Shown here: positions 33,653 to 43,427 of the stretch, in pieces | Numbering within the stretch: the stretch's first letter is position 1 | Layout: every line of letters starts with the position of its first letter | Source of the DNA: Streptomyces sp. NBC_00236 | GTDB lineage: Bacteria > Actinomycetota > Actinomycetes > Streptomycetales > Streptomycetaceae | Direction of reading: 5' to 3' | Assembly: GCF_036195045.1 (NCBI RefSeq) | Contig: NZ_CP108100.1 | Coordinates: 3,224,001-3,288,000, forward strand | Length of the DNA stretch: 64,000 nt | Notes under the pieces: model-generated | Seen by the model: the letters and a program-made list of their open reading frames with translations, nothing else | The model's database searches: none | What the model was told of the DNA's origin: nothing | Position numbers and translations under genes: made by a program

Positions 33653-33724
33653 TCCCCTATGGTGTAATCGGCAACACGAGTTACTTTGGATAACTTGTTC
33701 CAGGTTCGAGTCCTGGTAGGGGAG
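33653..33724 (+). tRNA. tRNA-Gln (anticodon TTG)
   Basis: A 72-nt cloverleaf. The acceptor arm TCCCCTA (33653-33659) pairs with TAGGGGA, discriminator G at 33724, D-arm with GTGTAATCGGCAACAC. The anticodon arm AGTTA/TAACT encloses CTTTGGA, giving TTG, which reads CAA/CAG. The T-arm is CCAGG-TTCGAGT-CCTGG. The 3' CCA is not encoded. A perfect hairpin terminator follows. Confidence 0.95.
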
Positions 33725-33733
33725 CTTCCAACT

Positions 33734-33764
33734 GCGGGCCCCGACCGAACCGGTCGGGGCCCGC
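33734..33764 (+). terminator. Hairpin terminator behind tRNA-Gln
   Basis: GCGGGCCCCGACCG (33734-33747) pairs perfectly with 33751-33764 over a 3-nt AAC loop, 10 bp past the tRNA. It has a 14-bp stem but no long T run, like many Streptomyces terminators. Confidence 0.8.
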
Positions 33765-33845
33765 ACTCATGCCCGCCCCCGTACCGGCCGAACAGCCCCC
33801 CGGTATCCTGCGGATGTCCATCACCCGAAGCCGAAGGGCCTATCC

Positions 33846-35294
33846 GTGAGCTCCGTACGCCCGGCAGCCGTCGTCGTCCTCGCAGCGGGTGAGGGCACCC
33901 GCATGAAGTCGAAGACCCCCAAGGTCCTGCACGAGATCTCCGGGCGTTCGCTCGTCGGTCATGTCGTCGCCGCCTCCCGCGAGCTGGACCCGCTCCACCT
34001 CGTCGTGGTCGTCGGCCACGCGAGCGAGCAGGTCACCGCCCACCTCACCGCCGCGGACGCCCAGGTGCGCACCGCCTACCAGGCCGAGCAGAAGGGCACC
34101 GGGAACGCGGTGCGCGTCGGGCTCGACGAGCTGGGCGGGACCGTCGACGGCACCGTGATCGTCGTCTGCGGCGACACCCCGCTGCTGTCAGGCGAGACGC
34201 TCGCCGCGCTCGCCGCCACCCACACCGCCGACGGCAACGCCGTCACCGTGCTCAGCGCCGAGGTCCCGGACTCCACCGGCTACGGCCGGATCGTGCGCGA
34301 CGCGGCGACCGGCGCGGTCACCGAGATCGTCGAGCACAAGGACGCCACCGACGCGCAGCGGGCGATCCGGGAGATCAACTCCGGGGTGTTCGCGTTCGAC
34401 GGGCAGCTGCTCACGGACGCGCTCGGCAAGGTCCGCACGGACAACAGCCAGGGCGAGGAGTACCTCACCGACGTGCTGTCCATCCTGCGTGAGGCCGGGC
34501 ACCGGGTCGGCGCCTCGGTCGCCGGCGACCACCGGGAGATCCTCGGGATCAACAACCGGGTGCAGCTCGCGGAGGCCCGCCGGCTGCTGAACCAGCGGCT
34601 GCTGGAGCGGGCGATGACCGCGGGCGTGACCGTGGTGGATCCGGCGTCGACGCTGATCGACGTGACGGTGACGTTCGAGCGGGACGCGATCGTGCACCCG
34701 GGGACGCAGCTGCTGGGGACCACGCACCTCTCGGAGGACGCCGAGGTCGGCCCGAACTCGCGGCTGAAGGACACCGTCGTCGGGGCGGGCGCCCGGGTGG
34801 ACAACACGGTCGCGGACGGGGCCGAGGTCGGCGCCGGTGCGACGGTCGGTCCGTACGCGTACCTGCGGCCCGGTACGCGGATGGGCGCGAAGTCCAAGGC
34901 CGGTACGTACGTGGAGCTCAAGAATGCCTCGCTCGGCGAGGGGACGAAGGTCCCGCACCTCTCCTACGTGGGTGACGCGACGATCGGCGACCACACGAAC
35001 ATCGGTGCGGCGAGCGTCTTCGTGAACTACGACGGTGTGAACAAGCACCACACGACGATCGGCTCGCACTGCCGGACCGGTTCGGACAATATGTTTGTGG
35101 CGCCTGTCACGGTCGGGGACGGCGTCTACACCGCGGCCGGCTCGGTCATCACGAAGGACGTGCCCTCCGGTTCGCTGGCCGTGGCCCGTGGCCAGCAAAG
35201 GAATATCGAGGGTTGGGTGGCCCGTAAGCGTCCGGGCAGCGCGGCCGCGCAGGCGGCCCAGGCCGCGGCGGAGGACACCGGCAGCGAAAGCTGA
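33846..35294 (+). CDS. glmU: Bifunctional N-acetylglucosamine-1-phosphate uridyltransferase / glucosamine-1-phosphate acetyltransferase
   Basis: 482 residues, cytoplasmic. It makes UDP-GlcNAc for peptidoglycan: first acetyl-CoA-dependent N-acetylation of glucosamine-1-P, then uridylylation with UTP. The N-terminal pyrophosphorylase domain has LAAGEGTRMKSKTPKVLHEI (about 13-32) and GTGNAVRVGLDEL. The C-terminal part is a left-handed beta-helix of hexad repeats (TTHLSEDAEVGPNSRLKDTV through NIGAASVFVNYDGVNKHHTT), with the catalytic His in NKHHTTIG. GTG at 33846 with AAGGG upstream starts it. It is 120 bp ahead of prs and co-oriented, a conserved pairing in actinobacteria. Confidence 0.96.
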   Translation: MSSVRPAAVVVLAAGEGTRMKSKTPKVLHEISGRSLVGHVVAASRELDPLHLVVVVGHASEQVTAHLTAADAQVRTAYQAEQKGTGNAVRVGLDELGGTVDGTVIVVCGDTPLLSGETLAALAATHTADGNAVTVLSAEVPDSTGYGRIVRDAATGAVTEIVEHKDATDAQRAIREINSGVFAFDGQLLTDALGKVRTDNSQGEEYLTDVLSILREAGHRVGASVAGDHREILGINNRVQLAEARRLLNQRLLERAMTAGVTVVDPASTLIDVTVTFERDAIVHPGTQLLGTTHLSEDAEVGPNSRLKDTVVGAGARVDNTVADGAEVGAGATVGPYAYLRPGTRMGAKSKAGTYVELKNASLGEGTKVPHLSYVGDATIGDHTNIGAASVFVNYDGVNKHHTTIGSHCRTGSDNMFVAPVTVGDGVYTAAGSVITKDVPSGSLAVARGQQRNIEGWVARKRPGSAAAQAAQAAAEDTGSES

Positions 35295-35414
35295 CCGGAA
35301 ACAGGTACGCCGCGCACGGCGTACCGTGATAGATGCTCACCCCATTTCGGCTGGCTCGTTGCACATCGGGACATCTGCGTGCAGCGCCAGATACACGTCT
35401 GAGGAGACTGTGCT

Positions 35415-36389
35415 GTGACCGGGATCAAGACGACCGGCGAGAAGAAACTGATGTTCTTCTCCGGCCGCGCCCACCCCGAGCTGGCCGAGGAGGTTGCGCA
35501 CCAACTGGGTGTGGGCCTCGTGCCGACGAAGGCCTTCGATTTCGCCAACGGTGAGATCTACGTCCGCTTCCAGGAGTCCGCCCGCGGTGCCGACTGCTTC
35601 CTGATCCAGAGCCACACGGCTCCGATCAACAAGTGGATCATGGAGCAGCTGATCATGCTGGACGCGCTGAAGCGCGCGTCGGCCCGTTCCATCACGGTCA
35701 TCGTGCCGTTCTACGGCTACGCCCGTCAGGACAAGAAGCACCGCGGCCGCGAGCCGATCTCGGCGCGTCTGATCGCGGACCTGATGAAGACGGCGGGTGC
35801 GGACCGCATCCTCACCGTCGACCTGCACACCGACCAGATCCAGGGCTTCTTCGACGGTCCGGTCGACCACCTCTTCGCGCTGCCGATCCTGGCCGATTAC
35901 GTCGGTGCCAAGGTCGACCGCTCGAAGCTGACGATCGTCTCGCCGGACGCCGGCCGTGTCCGCGTCGCCGACCGCTGGTGCGACCGTCTGGACGCCCCGC
36001 TGGCGATCGTGCACAAGCGCCGCGACAAGGACGTGCCCAACCAGGTCAGCGTCCACGAGGTCGTGGGCAACGTGAAGGGCCGGGTCTGTGTCCTGGTCGA
36101 CGACATGATCGACACGGGCGGTACGATCTGCGCCGCCGCGGACGCCCTGTTCGCGCACGGTGCCGAGGACGTCATAGTGACGGCGACGCACGGTGTGCTC
36201 TCGGGTCCGGCCGCCGACCGGCTGAAGAACTCGAAGGTCAGCGAGTTCGTCTTCACGGACAGCCTGCCGACCCCGGGCGAGCTGGAGCTCGACAAGATCA
36301 CGGTCCTCTCCATCGCGCCGACGATCGCCCGCGCGGTGCGCGAGGTCTTCGAGGACGGTTCGGTCACGAGCCTGTTCGAGGAGCAGTAG
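35415..36389 (+). CDS. prs: Ribose-phosphate pyrophosphokinase (PRPP synthetase)
   Basis: 324 residues, cytoplasmic. It makes PRPP from ribose-5-P and ATP for nucleotide, histidine and tryptophan synthesis. Motifs: FFSGRAHPELAEEVAHQLGV at the start, the NGEIYVRF box, the flexible loop region with YARQDKKHRGREPISARL, DLHTDQIQGFFDGPVDHLFA (the Mg/ATP and ribose-P site) and the PRPP loop VLVDDMIDTGGTI. The length and all sites are canonical for the class I enzyme. GTG start. It is downstream of glmU in the same direction and is followed by the rplY promoter. Confidence 0.96.
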   Translation: MTGIKTTGEKKLMFFSGRAHPELAEEVAHQLGVGLVPTKAFDFANGEIYVRFQESARGADCFLIQSHTAPINKWIMEQLIMLDALKRASARSITVIVPFYGYARQDKKHRGREPISARLIADLMKTAGADRILTVDLHTDQIQGFFDGPVDHLFALPILADYVGAKVDRSKLTIVSPDAGRVRVADRWCDRLDAPLAIVHKRRDKDVPNQVSVHEVVGNVKGRVCVLVDDMIDTGGTICAAADALFAHGAEDVIVTATHGVLSGPAADRLKNSKVSEFVFTDSLPTPGELELDKITVLSIAPTIARAVREVFEDGSVTSLFEEQ

Positions 36390-36414
36390 CCTCCCGGGGT
36401 CCTGAAGATCCACT

Positions 36415-36485
36415 TTGGGCACGGCCTCCCCGCCGGGTAGACTCAGCGAGTTGCTCGGCGAGGGAGGCCGTACTCATAGGTACGG
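36415..36485 (+). promoter_or_regulatory. rplY promoter embedded in, and followed by, overlapping inverted repeats
   Basis: A -35 box TTGGGC (36415-36420) and a -10 box TAGACT (36438-36443) are separated by 17 bp, a good vegetative promoter. ACGGCCTCCC (36421-36430) pairs with GGGAGGCCGT (36462-36471), with five more inner pairs, so the left arm is the promoter spacer. The right arm overlaps a second hairpin CCGTAC/GTACGG (36468-36473, 36480-36485). The two hairpins cannot form together. The first could end prs read-through transcripts; the second lies in the rplY leader. Confidence 0.6.
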
Positions 36486-36573
36486 CGGTCCGTTATCGAC
36501 GCGCTCTTCGTAGCAGGCCTGTCGTGGGCCGGGTGACCATCCGTAGCTTTGTCACCTTACGAGGAGTGCAGTC

Positions 36574-37161
36574 ATGGCCGAGATCAAGCTCAACGCCACG
36601 GTCCGTTCGGAGTTCGGCAAGGGCGCTGCCCGCCGCACCCGCCGCGCCAACCTGGTCCCCGCGGTCATCTACGGCCACGGCGCCGACGCGGTCCACATCA
36701 CGCTCCCGGCCCACGAGCTGCACCTCGCGCTCCGTACCGCCAACGTCCTCATCGGTCTCGAGATCGACGGCAAGGACGCCCTGGTCATCCCGAAGGCCGT
36801 GCAGCGCAACGCCCTCAAGGGCAACATCGAGCACGTCGACCTGCTGACCGTGAAGCGCGGCGAAAAGGTCGAGGTCGAGATCGCGGTGCACGTCGAGGGC
36901 GAGCTGGCCCCGGGCGGCAACCTGCTCGAGTACGTGCAGAACACCCTGCTCGTCGAGGCCGAGGCCACCCACATCCCCGAGTCCGTCACGGTCTCCATCG
37001 CGGGCCTGGACGCCGGTGACTCCATCCTCGCCAAGGACGTCCCGCTCCCCGCCGGTTCCGTGCTGGCCGGTGACGAGGACGCCGTCGTGCTCCAGGTCGT
37101 CGCCGCGCAGGCCGAGGAGCCGGCCGCCGAGGGCACCGAGGCCGCGACCACCGAGGCCTGA
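36574..37161 (+). CDS. rplY: 50S ribosomal protein L25/general stress protein Ctc
   Basis: 195 residues, binds 5S rRNA at the ribosome central protuberance. The L25 domain opens the protein (ATVRSEFGKGAARRTRRANL, VPAVIYGHGADAVHI) to about residue 95; the TL5/CTC-type C-terminal domain follows (about 95-175, VEGELAPGGNLLEYVQNTLL and LDAGDSILAKDVPLPAG). The last 20 residues are an acidic/Ala-rich tail as in actinobacterial Ctc. ATG at 36574 has GAGGAG upstream. It has its own promoter and ends at a strong hairpin. Confidence 0.96.
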   Translation: MAEIKLNATVRSEFGKGAARRTRRANLVPAVIYGHGADAVHITLPAHELHLALRTANVLIGLEIDGKDALVIPKAVQRNALKGNIEHVDLLTVKRGEKVEVEIAVHVEGELAPGGNLLEYVQNTLLVEAEATHIPESVTVSIAGLDAGDSILAKDVPLPAGSVLAGDEDAVVLQVVAAQAEEPAAEGTEAATTEA

Positions 37162-37186
37162 TTCTCGCCCCACCTGCTTGACTGAC

Positions 37187-37221
37187 GGGGTGGCGGATCT
37201 CCGCAAGGAGGCCGCCGCCCC
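37187..37221 (+). terminator. rplY terminator with GCAA tetraloop
   Basis: GGGGTGGCGG (37187-37196) pairs with CCGCCGCCCC (37212-37221), one wobble. Inside, CTCC/GGAG (37199-37202, 37207-37210) close a GCAA tetraloop, giving a very stable hairpin. GTTT follows. It lies 26 bp past the rplY stop and ahead of pth, so pth is probably transcribed partly by read-through. Confidence 0.75.
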
Positions 37222-37266
37222 GTTTCCCTGTCTGCCACCCGCCCGTACGCGAGGAGACCCAGCGCG

Positions 37267-37860
37267 ATGTCCGACGCCAATGACCCCTGGCTGATCGTGG
37301 GCCTGGGCAATCCCGGTCCCGAGTACGCGGCGAACCGGCACAATGTCGGCTTCATGGTCGCCGACCTGCTCGCGGAGCGCATCGGCGGCAGGTTCAAGCG
37401 CGCCCCCAAGGCCCAGGCGCAGGTGCTGGAGGGCCGGATCGGCCCGCCCGGGCCGCTGAGCCGCCGGGTGGTCGTGGCGAAGCCGATGTCGTACATGAAC
37501 CTGTCGGGCGGCCCGGTCACGGCGCTGCGCGACTTCTACAAGGTGCCGCTCGACCATGTGGTGGCCGTGCACGACGAGCTGGACATCGACTACGGGACGC
37601 TGCGGCTGAAACTGGGCGGCGGCGACAACGGGCACAACGGCCTGAAGTCGATGACGAAGTCGATGGGTCCCGGCTACCACCGGATCCGGTTCGGGATCGG
37701 GCGTCCGCCGGGCCGGATGCAGGTCGCGGACTTCGTGCTGAAGGACTTCTCGTCGACGGAGCGCAAGGAGCTCGCGTTCCTGGTGGACCGGGCGGCGGAC
37801 TCGGTGGAGTGTCTGCTGGCGGAGGGGCTGGAGCGCGCGCAGAGCGCGTACAACTCCTGA
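37267..37860 (+). CDS. pth: Peptidyl-tRNA hydrolase
   Basis: 197 residues, cytoplasmic. It frees tRNA from peptidyl-tRNA dropped by ribosomes. Canonical motifs: [20 protein letters not shown] with the catalytic His and Asn, [33 protein letters not shown] with the catalytic Asp and [14 protein letters not shown] precedes the ATG. It follows rplY in the conserved order rplY-pth. Confidence 0.96.
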   Translation: MSDANDPWLIVGLGNPGPEYAANRHNVGFMVADLLAERIGGRFKRAPKAQAQVLEGRIGPPGPLSRRVVVAKPMSYMNLSGGPVTALRDFYKVPLDHVVAVHDELDIDYGTLRLKLGGGDNGHNGLKSMTKSMGPGYHRIRFGIGRPPGRMQVADFVLKDFSSTERKELAFLVDRAADSVECLLAEGLERAQSAYNS

Positions 37861-37958
37861 GTCCTGGCGTCCGCCAATCCCGACATACCCACCGGTAAGC
37901 GGGCTGTTTTCGGCCACAACTTGACCGGCCGCAGGGCCCTGGCCAAGGATCGGCCCCC

Positions 37959-38429
37959 ATGAAGCGCAGCTCCTCCCACCGTGCCCTGCAGTACGGCCGC
38001 AGCGCGGCGCTCGGCTGTGTCGTCCTGCTGCTGCTCGTCGCGGGCGTGCTGTCCTCGTGGGAATCGGCCCACCACATCGTGCTGGCGAAGGGGCGCGAGC
38101 ACGGGACGATGACGGTCACGGGGTGCGGCACCGAGGTGTGCACGGGCCCTTACACGCCGACCGACGGCGGGGCGGGGCGCTCCCGGGTGTCGGTCGAGAA
38201 GTCCGTTGCCGCGAAGAAGGGGGATCGTTTCCCCGTCGTCGTGAAGCCCGACACCTTCGAGGTCGTACGCACCGGGACGCCGGGTTTCCTGCATGCGTGG
38301 ATGCCGCTGGGTGGGGCGCTGGTGCTGGCCGGGCTGGTGATCGGCGGCGGTCTGCGGCTGCCCCGGGTGGGCTGGGGCGCCGGGATCGCGGGCGGGGCCC
38401 TGCTCGTGGCGACGTTCATCGCCCTGTGA
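37959..38429 (+). CDS. Small membrane protein of unknown function
   Basis: 156 residues. An N-terminal hydrophobic helix (LGCVVLLLLVAGVLSSW, about 19-35) is followed by a soluble stretch of about 70 residues with one Cys pair (TGCGTEVCTG) and two C-terminal membrane helices (about 113-130 and 138-155). The topology suggests an outer domain held by three helices, and the Cys pair could form a disulfide. I do not recognise the family. AAGGAT precedes the ATG. It lies between pth and the convergent ppc gene, in the same direction as pth. Confidence 0.7.
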   Translation: MKRSSSHRALQYGRSAALGCVVLLLLVAGVLSSWESAHHIVLAKGREHGTMTVTGCGTEVCTGPYTPTDGGAGRSRVSVEKSVAAKKGDRFPVVVKPDTFEVVRTGTPGFLHAWMPLGGALVLAGLVIGGGLRLPRVGWGAGIAGGALLVATFIAL

Positions 38430-38477
38430 GGGGACCCCGCCCGCGACCGTGTCCTTCGGCCGGCCGGCGGGTGTTGG

Positions 38478-41207
<2,730 letters not shown>

Positions 41208-41549
41208 AGTGTGCGGCTCCTTGCAGTGGTTGAGCACGGGATCCGGGGCCCGCGGCCGGCGCGGTGCCGACGCGACCCCCCGGGTGGCAGGGTGCGGACC
41301 GCGCTGTCCGACCTCTCCAGGATAGGTGTCCGTGCTGTCGGCGCTGTTCGCGCCCCGAGGCGTGCCCGCTGTTCATGGCGGGTACGTGCGGGGTGCGCTC
41401 CCTGTCCCCTACCCCGTTAGGCGCCGGTCCGCGCCCCGTCCGTCGGCCTCTCGTGTGGCAAGCCTTCGCGCTGCCATACTTACGACGCCGTAGGTTACGG
41501 GTGCGTAGCCCCGTCTGTCCGCTGCATTCCTACCCACAGGGGACTCCCC
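41208..41549. other. 342-bp divergent region between ppc and the desaturase
   Basis: No gene. It should carry the ppc promoter on the minus strand and the desaturase promoter on the plus strand. The only clear site is the dyad at 41481-41507 (listed separately). The rest is GC-rich without a strong hairpin. Confidence 0.45.
41481..41507. promoter_or_regulatory. Dyad operator upstream of the acyl desaturase/TetR operon
   Basis: The core CCGTAGGTTACGG (41488-41500) is a perfect 5-3-5 dyad, extended to TACG...CGTA at both ends (9 of 12 paired positions match over 27 bp). It lies 43 bp upstream of the desaturase ATG, where a repressor would block transcription. The regulator is probably the TetR protein encoded as the second gene of the operon. 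Confidence 0.6.
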
Positions 41550-42530
41550 ATGAAGTCCAGCCCCGAAGTGATCGAGGCCGCCGAGGCGGCTGACGGTCAG
41601 GACCTTCCCCTCGCCACGCTCGGCGGGGACAACAAGCGGTCGATCGAGCAGATCGCGCTCCTGCTGTTCATCGTCGTGCCGTTCGTGGCTCTGGTCGCGG
41701 CGGTGCCGCTGGCCTGGGGCCGCGGTGTGAGCTGGCTCGATCTGGGTCTGCTGGTGGCGATGTACTACATCGGCTGCCATGGCATCACGATCGGTTTCCA
41801 CCGGTACTTCACCCATGGTTCGTTCAAGGCGAAGCGTCCGCTCCGTATCGCCCTGGCCGTGGCCGGTTCACTGGCCGTGGAGGGCCCGGTGGTCCGCTGG
41901 GTGGCCGATCACCGCAAGCATCACCGTTTCTCGGACGCGGAGGGTGACCCGCACTCCCCGTGGCGTTTCGGCGAGACCCTGCCGGCCCTGATGAAGGGCC
42001 TGTGGTGGGCGCACATCGCCTGGATGTTCGACGAGGAGCGTACGCCTCAGCAGAAGTACGCCCCCGATCTGATCAAGGACCCGGTGATCCGCGGGATCTC
42101 CCGTCACTTCCTCGCCTTCACGATTGTCTCGCTGGCCATTCCGCCGCTGGTGGGCGGCCTGGTCACGATGTCGTGGTGGGGTGCGGCGACCGCGTTCTTC
42201 TGGGGCTCGCTGGTCCGGGTGGCGTTGCTGCACCACGTGACCTGGTCGATCAACTCGATCTGTCACGCGGTCGGCAAGCGCCCGTTCAAGTCCCGTGACA
42301 AGTCCGGCAACGTGTGGTGGCTCGCGGTCCTGTCGTGCGGCGAGTCCTGGCACAACCTGCACCACGCCGACCCGACGAGTGCGCGGCACGGGGTGATGCG
42401 GGGTCAGATCGATTCGAGTGCCCGGCTGATCCGCTGGTTCGAGAAGCTGGGCTGGGCGACCGACGTGCGCTGGCCCGACTCCGCGCGTATCGAGTCCCGG
42501 CGCCACCCCGCGCGGGCCGACGCGGCATGA
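41550..42530 (+). CDS. Acyl-CoA/fatty acid desaturase (delta-9 type)
   Basis: 326 residues, integral membrane di-iron enzyme that inserts a cis double bond into acyl chains to adjust membrane fluidity. All three His boxes are present: HRYFTHGSF (HxxxxH, about 89-97), HRKHHRF (HxxHH, about 126-130) and HNLHHADP (HxxHH, about 269-274). Two hydrophobic hairpins flank the boxes. ATG at 41550 with GGGGA upstream. Its stop overlaps the TetR start as ATGA, so the regulator is co-expressed. A dyad lies just upstream. Confidence 0.92.
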   Translation: MKSSPEVIEAAEAADGQDLPLATLGGDNKRSIEQIALLLFIVVPFVALVAAVPLAWGRGVSWLDLGLLVAMYYIGCHGITIGFHRYFTHGSFKAKRPLRIALAVAGSLAVEGPVVRWVADHRKHHRFSDAEGDPHSPWRFGETLPALMKGLWWAHIAWMFDEERTPQQKYAPDLIKDPVIRGISRHFLAFTIVSLAIPPLVGGLVTMSWWGAATAFFWGSLVRVALLHHVTWSINSICHAVGKRPFKSRDKSGNVWWLAVLSCGESWHNLHHADPTSARHGVMRGQIDSSARLIRWFEKLGWATDVRWPDSARIESRRHPARADAA

Positions 42531-43213
42531 TTGACGACGTGGCGACCGATGGAAGCACAAGCAGCGAGAACACCCGCGCACCCTCCGCCCGGCGTACCCG
42601 CCGGGTGCGGATGACCGGGAAGGAACGCCGCGAGCAGCTGCTGGACATCGGTCGCACCCTCTTCGCCGACAAGGGGTTCGAGGGCACGTCGGTGGAGGAG
42701 ATCGCGGCGCGTGCCGGGGTCTCCAAGCCGGTCGTGTACGAGCACTTCGGCGGCAAGGAGGGGCTGTACGCCGTGGTGGTGGACCGGGAGATGCGTCAGC
42801 TCCTGGAGATGGTGAACACCGCGCTGACCGCCGGCCATCCGCGTGAGCTGCTGGAGCAGGCGGCGTTCGCGCTGCTGGACTACATCGAGACGTACACGGA
42901 CGGTTTCCGCATCCTGGTCCGTGACTCGCCGGTGGCCCAGTCGACGGGCACGTTCGCCTCGCTCATCAGCGATATCGCCACGCAGGTGGAGGACATCCTG
43001 GGGCTGGAGTTCAAGGCCCGGGGCTTCGACGCGAAGCTGGCTCCGCTGTACGCGCAGGCGCTGGTCGGCATGGTGGCGCTGACCGGTCAGTGGTGGGTGA
43101 ACGCCCGGAAGCCGAAGAAGGCGGAGGTCGCGGCCCATCTGGTGAATCTGGCCTGGCACGGGCTGGAGAACCTGGAGTCGAAGCCGCGGCTGATCGGGCA
43201 CCGCAAGAGTTGA
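42527..43213 (+). CDS. TetR family regulator of the desaturase
   Basis: 228 residues. After a 30-residue basic lead the HTH spans about 35-85: RREQLLDIGRTLFADKGFEG, TSVEEIAARAGVSKPVVYEH and FGGKEGLYAVVVDREMRQ. The C-terminal ligand domain is helical, ending in a tail RLIGHRKS. ATG at 42527 overlaps the desaturase stop. Regulators of desaturases (DesT-like) sense acyl-CoA unsaturation, which is a reasonable analogy, not a proof. It probably binds the 27-bp dyad upstream of the operon and represses both genes. Confidence 0.85.
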   Translation: MIDDVATDGSTSSENTRAPSARRTRRVRMTGKERREQLLDIGRTLFADKGFEGTSVEEIAARAGVSKPVVYEHFGGKEGLYAVVVDREMRQLLEMVNTALTAGHPRELLEQAAFALLDYIETYTDGFRILVRDSPVAQSTGTFASLISDIATQVEDILGLEFKARGFDAKLAPLYAQALVGMVALTGQWWVNARKPKKAEVAAHLVNLAWHGLENLESKPRLIGHRKS

Positions 43214-43300
43214 GCGGAGGTGTCCCGGTTGCTCCCCGTCGCGTGGCCCGTCGCCCCCCGCTGTGTGTCCGATCCGAGACGTCGTTCACCGCTAAAGCAC

Positions 43301-43329
43301 TTCAGTCCCGCTGGTCACGGTTGTAGAGT
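43301..43329 (+). promoter_or_regulatory. Candidate promoter for the FG-GAP protein
   Basis: TTCAGT (43301-43306), 17-bp spacer, TAGAGT (43324-43329). The -10 is good and the -35 is weak. The start codon lies about 100 bp downstream. Confidence 0.4.
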
Positions 43330-43427
43330 CTGTGACCATCCCGGGAATGCTTCACCCTGCATGTAATGCACCTGTGAAGGCGTTTCTCCCGGTTCCACCA
43401 CTTACCCCTGGGGGGGCTTTGTCTTCT

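Noticed and set aside
36421..36471. Hairpin ahead of rplY as an L25 autoregulatory leader
   Set aside because: The left arm is the spacer of a good promoter, so transcripts starting there lack it; a leader role could apply only to read-through RNA. Kept as promoter/terminator overlap instead.
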